A DNA stretch of 6,301 nt, taken from the NCBI GenBank assembly GCA_902494375.1, contig CABUTL010000090.1, forward strand, positions 1-6,301, read 5' to 3'. The position numbers and the translations under genes are program-made. Below the pieces are notes generated by a model, which saw only the letters and a list, made by a program, of their open reading frames with translations, was not told the DNA's origin and did not search any database. This DNA comes from an uncultured Collinsella sp. (GTDB lineage: Bacteria > Actinomycetota > Coriobacteriia > Coriobacteriales > Coriobacteriaceae). Positions 5,863 through 6,301 of the stretch are shown piece by piece (position 1 is the first letter of the stretch; each line of letters begins with the position of its first letter).

Positions 5863-6301
5863 ATGATCGAAATCACCCAAGTCAACGCTTCGCTCGATGA
5901 AGCTGGCGATGAAAATGCCTGCCTCATTGTTGGCAAGCGAGTCGTCAAGCGCGTCCTACGTTGCAAGGACTCCGAGATCAAGTCCATCGAGCTCCACCGC
6001 AAGTCAATCGACGCTCGCAAAAAACGAGACGTCCATTTTATCCTGAGTTTTCGTGTTGAGCTGACTAGTCCCCACCTCGAGCGAGAAGCGGTCGACAGCG
6101 TCGCCGAGCGTGACCGCTCGCGCGTACGCGCGATAGAGGACGATGGGCCCTCATTCCCCTCCCCCGTCTCCGACGCACCTCAAGAACGCCCTGTCGTTGT
6201 CGGCGCCGGATGCGCTGGCCTTTTCGCTGCACTCACCCTTGCCGAAGCGGGTCTTAAGCCCTTGCTCATCGAGCGCGGCGACCCAGCATTTCGCCGCTCG
6301 C
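5863..6301 (+). CDS. COG2509-type FAD-dependent dehydrogenase, N-terminal 146 residues (partial)
   Basis: The start ATG 5863 is preceded by AAGGAG (5851-5856) at six bases. The visible part has an N-terminal domain of about 108 residues containing RVVKRVLRCKDSEIKSIELHRKSIDARKKRDVHFILSF-like sequence at about 26-63; the KSIDARKK motif at 47-54 is typical of this family. A charged, then Pro/Ser-rich linker (about 72-108) leads to a Rossmann FAD-binding start, PVVVGAGCAGLFAALTLAEAG (110-130), with GxGxxG at 114-119 and E137 at the end of the second strand. Relatives are uncharacterised NAD(FAD)-utilising dehydrogenases of about 500-550 residues, so most of the protein lies off the right edge. 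Many relatives have GPAG where this has GCAG; the change keeps the glycines. Substrate and pathway are unknown. It has its own probable promoter and a hairpin leader, and is separated from the preceding operon by 79 bases. Confidence 0.85.
   Translation, partial: MIEITQVNASLDEAGDENACLIVGKRVVKRVLRCKDSEIKSIELHRKSIDARKKRDVHFILSFRVELTSPHLEREAVDSVAERDRSRVRAIEDDGPSFPSPVSDAPQERPVVVGAGCAGLFAALTLAEAGLKPLLIERGDPAFRRS

Overview
The window looks like a chromosomal core-genome segment of a moderately GC-rich Gram-positive bacterium. Codons prefer C or G in third position, Shine-Dalgarno sites are clear AAGGAG types, a CGAAC-type (Gram-positive LexA) box sits upstream of uvrA, and there is a lipoteichoic-acid-synthase-like membrane enzyme. 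The proteins resemble those of gut Coriobacteriia such as Collinsella. That placement is inferred from memory of protein style, not from a search. I see no mobile element, CRISPR array, tRNA or rRNA.

Layout. (1) 1-1188, minus strand: the first 396 codons of uvrA (nucleotide excision repair), running off the left edge. (2) 1189-1381: divergent intergenic region with a probable LexA/SOS box for uvrA and an inverted repeat just ahead of the next gene. (3) 1382-3535, plus: a 717-residue polytopic membrane protein with a C-terminal alkaline-phosphatase-fold domain of the LTA synthase/phosphoglycerol transferase family, with all expected metal and nucleophile residues. (4) 3536-3680: intergenic region with a good promoter and a short UNCG-loop hairpin in the leader. 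(5) 3681-4511, plus: Mrp/ApbC-type P-loop ATPase, a likely iron-sulfur cluster carrier. (6) 4512-5783, plus: HI0933/YhiN/BaiN-family FAD protein starting with GTG immediately after the Mrp stop, so the two are almost certainly one translationally coupled operon. (7) 5784-5862: a perfect TATAAT followed at once by a strong terminator-like hairpin. (8) 5863-6301, plus: the first 146 codons of a second flavoprotein of the COG2509 type, running off the right edge.

How the genes relate. uvrA and the LTAS-like gene are divergent neighbours with unrelated roles. Mrp plus two FAD-dependent oxidoreductase-like proteins form a small redox/cofactor neighbourhood, but no shared pathway can be read from the sequence. 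No undescribed system is evident. The points most worth a second look are regulatory (the SOS box, and the promoter-hairpin arrangement before the last gene) and the atypical features of the HI0933-family protein.
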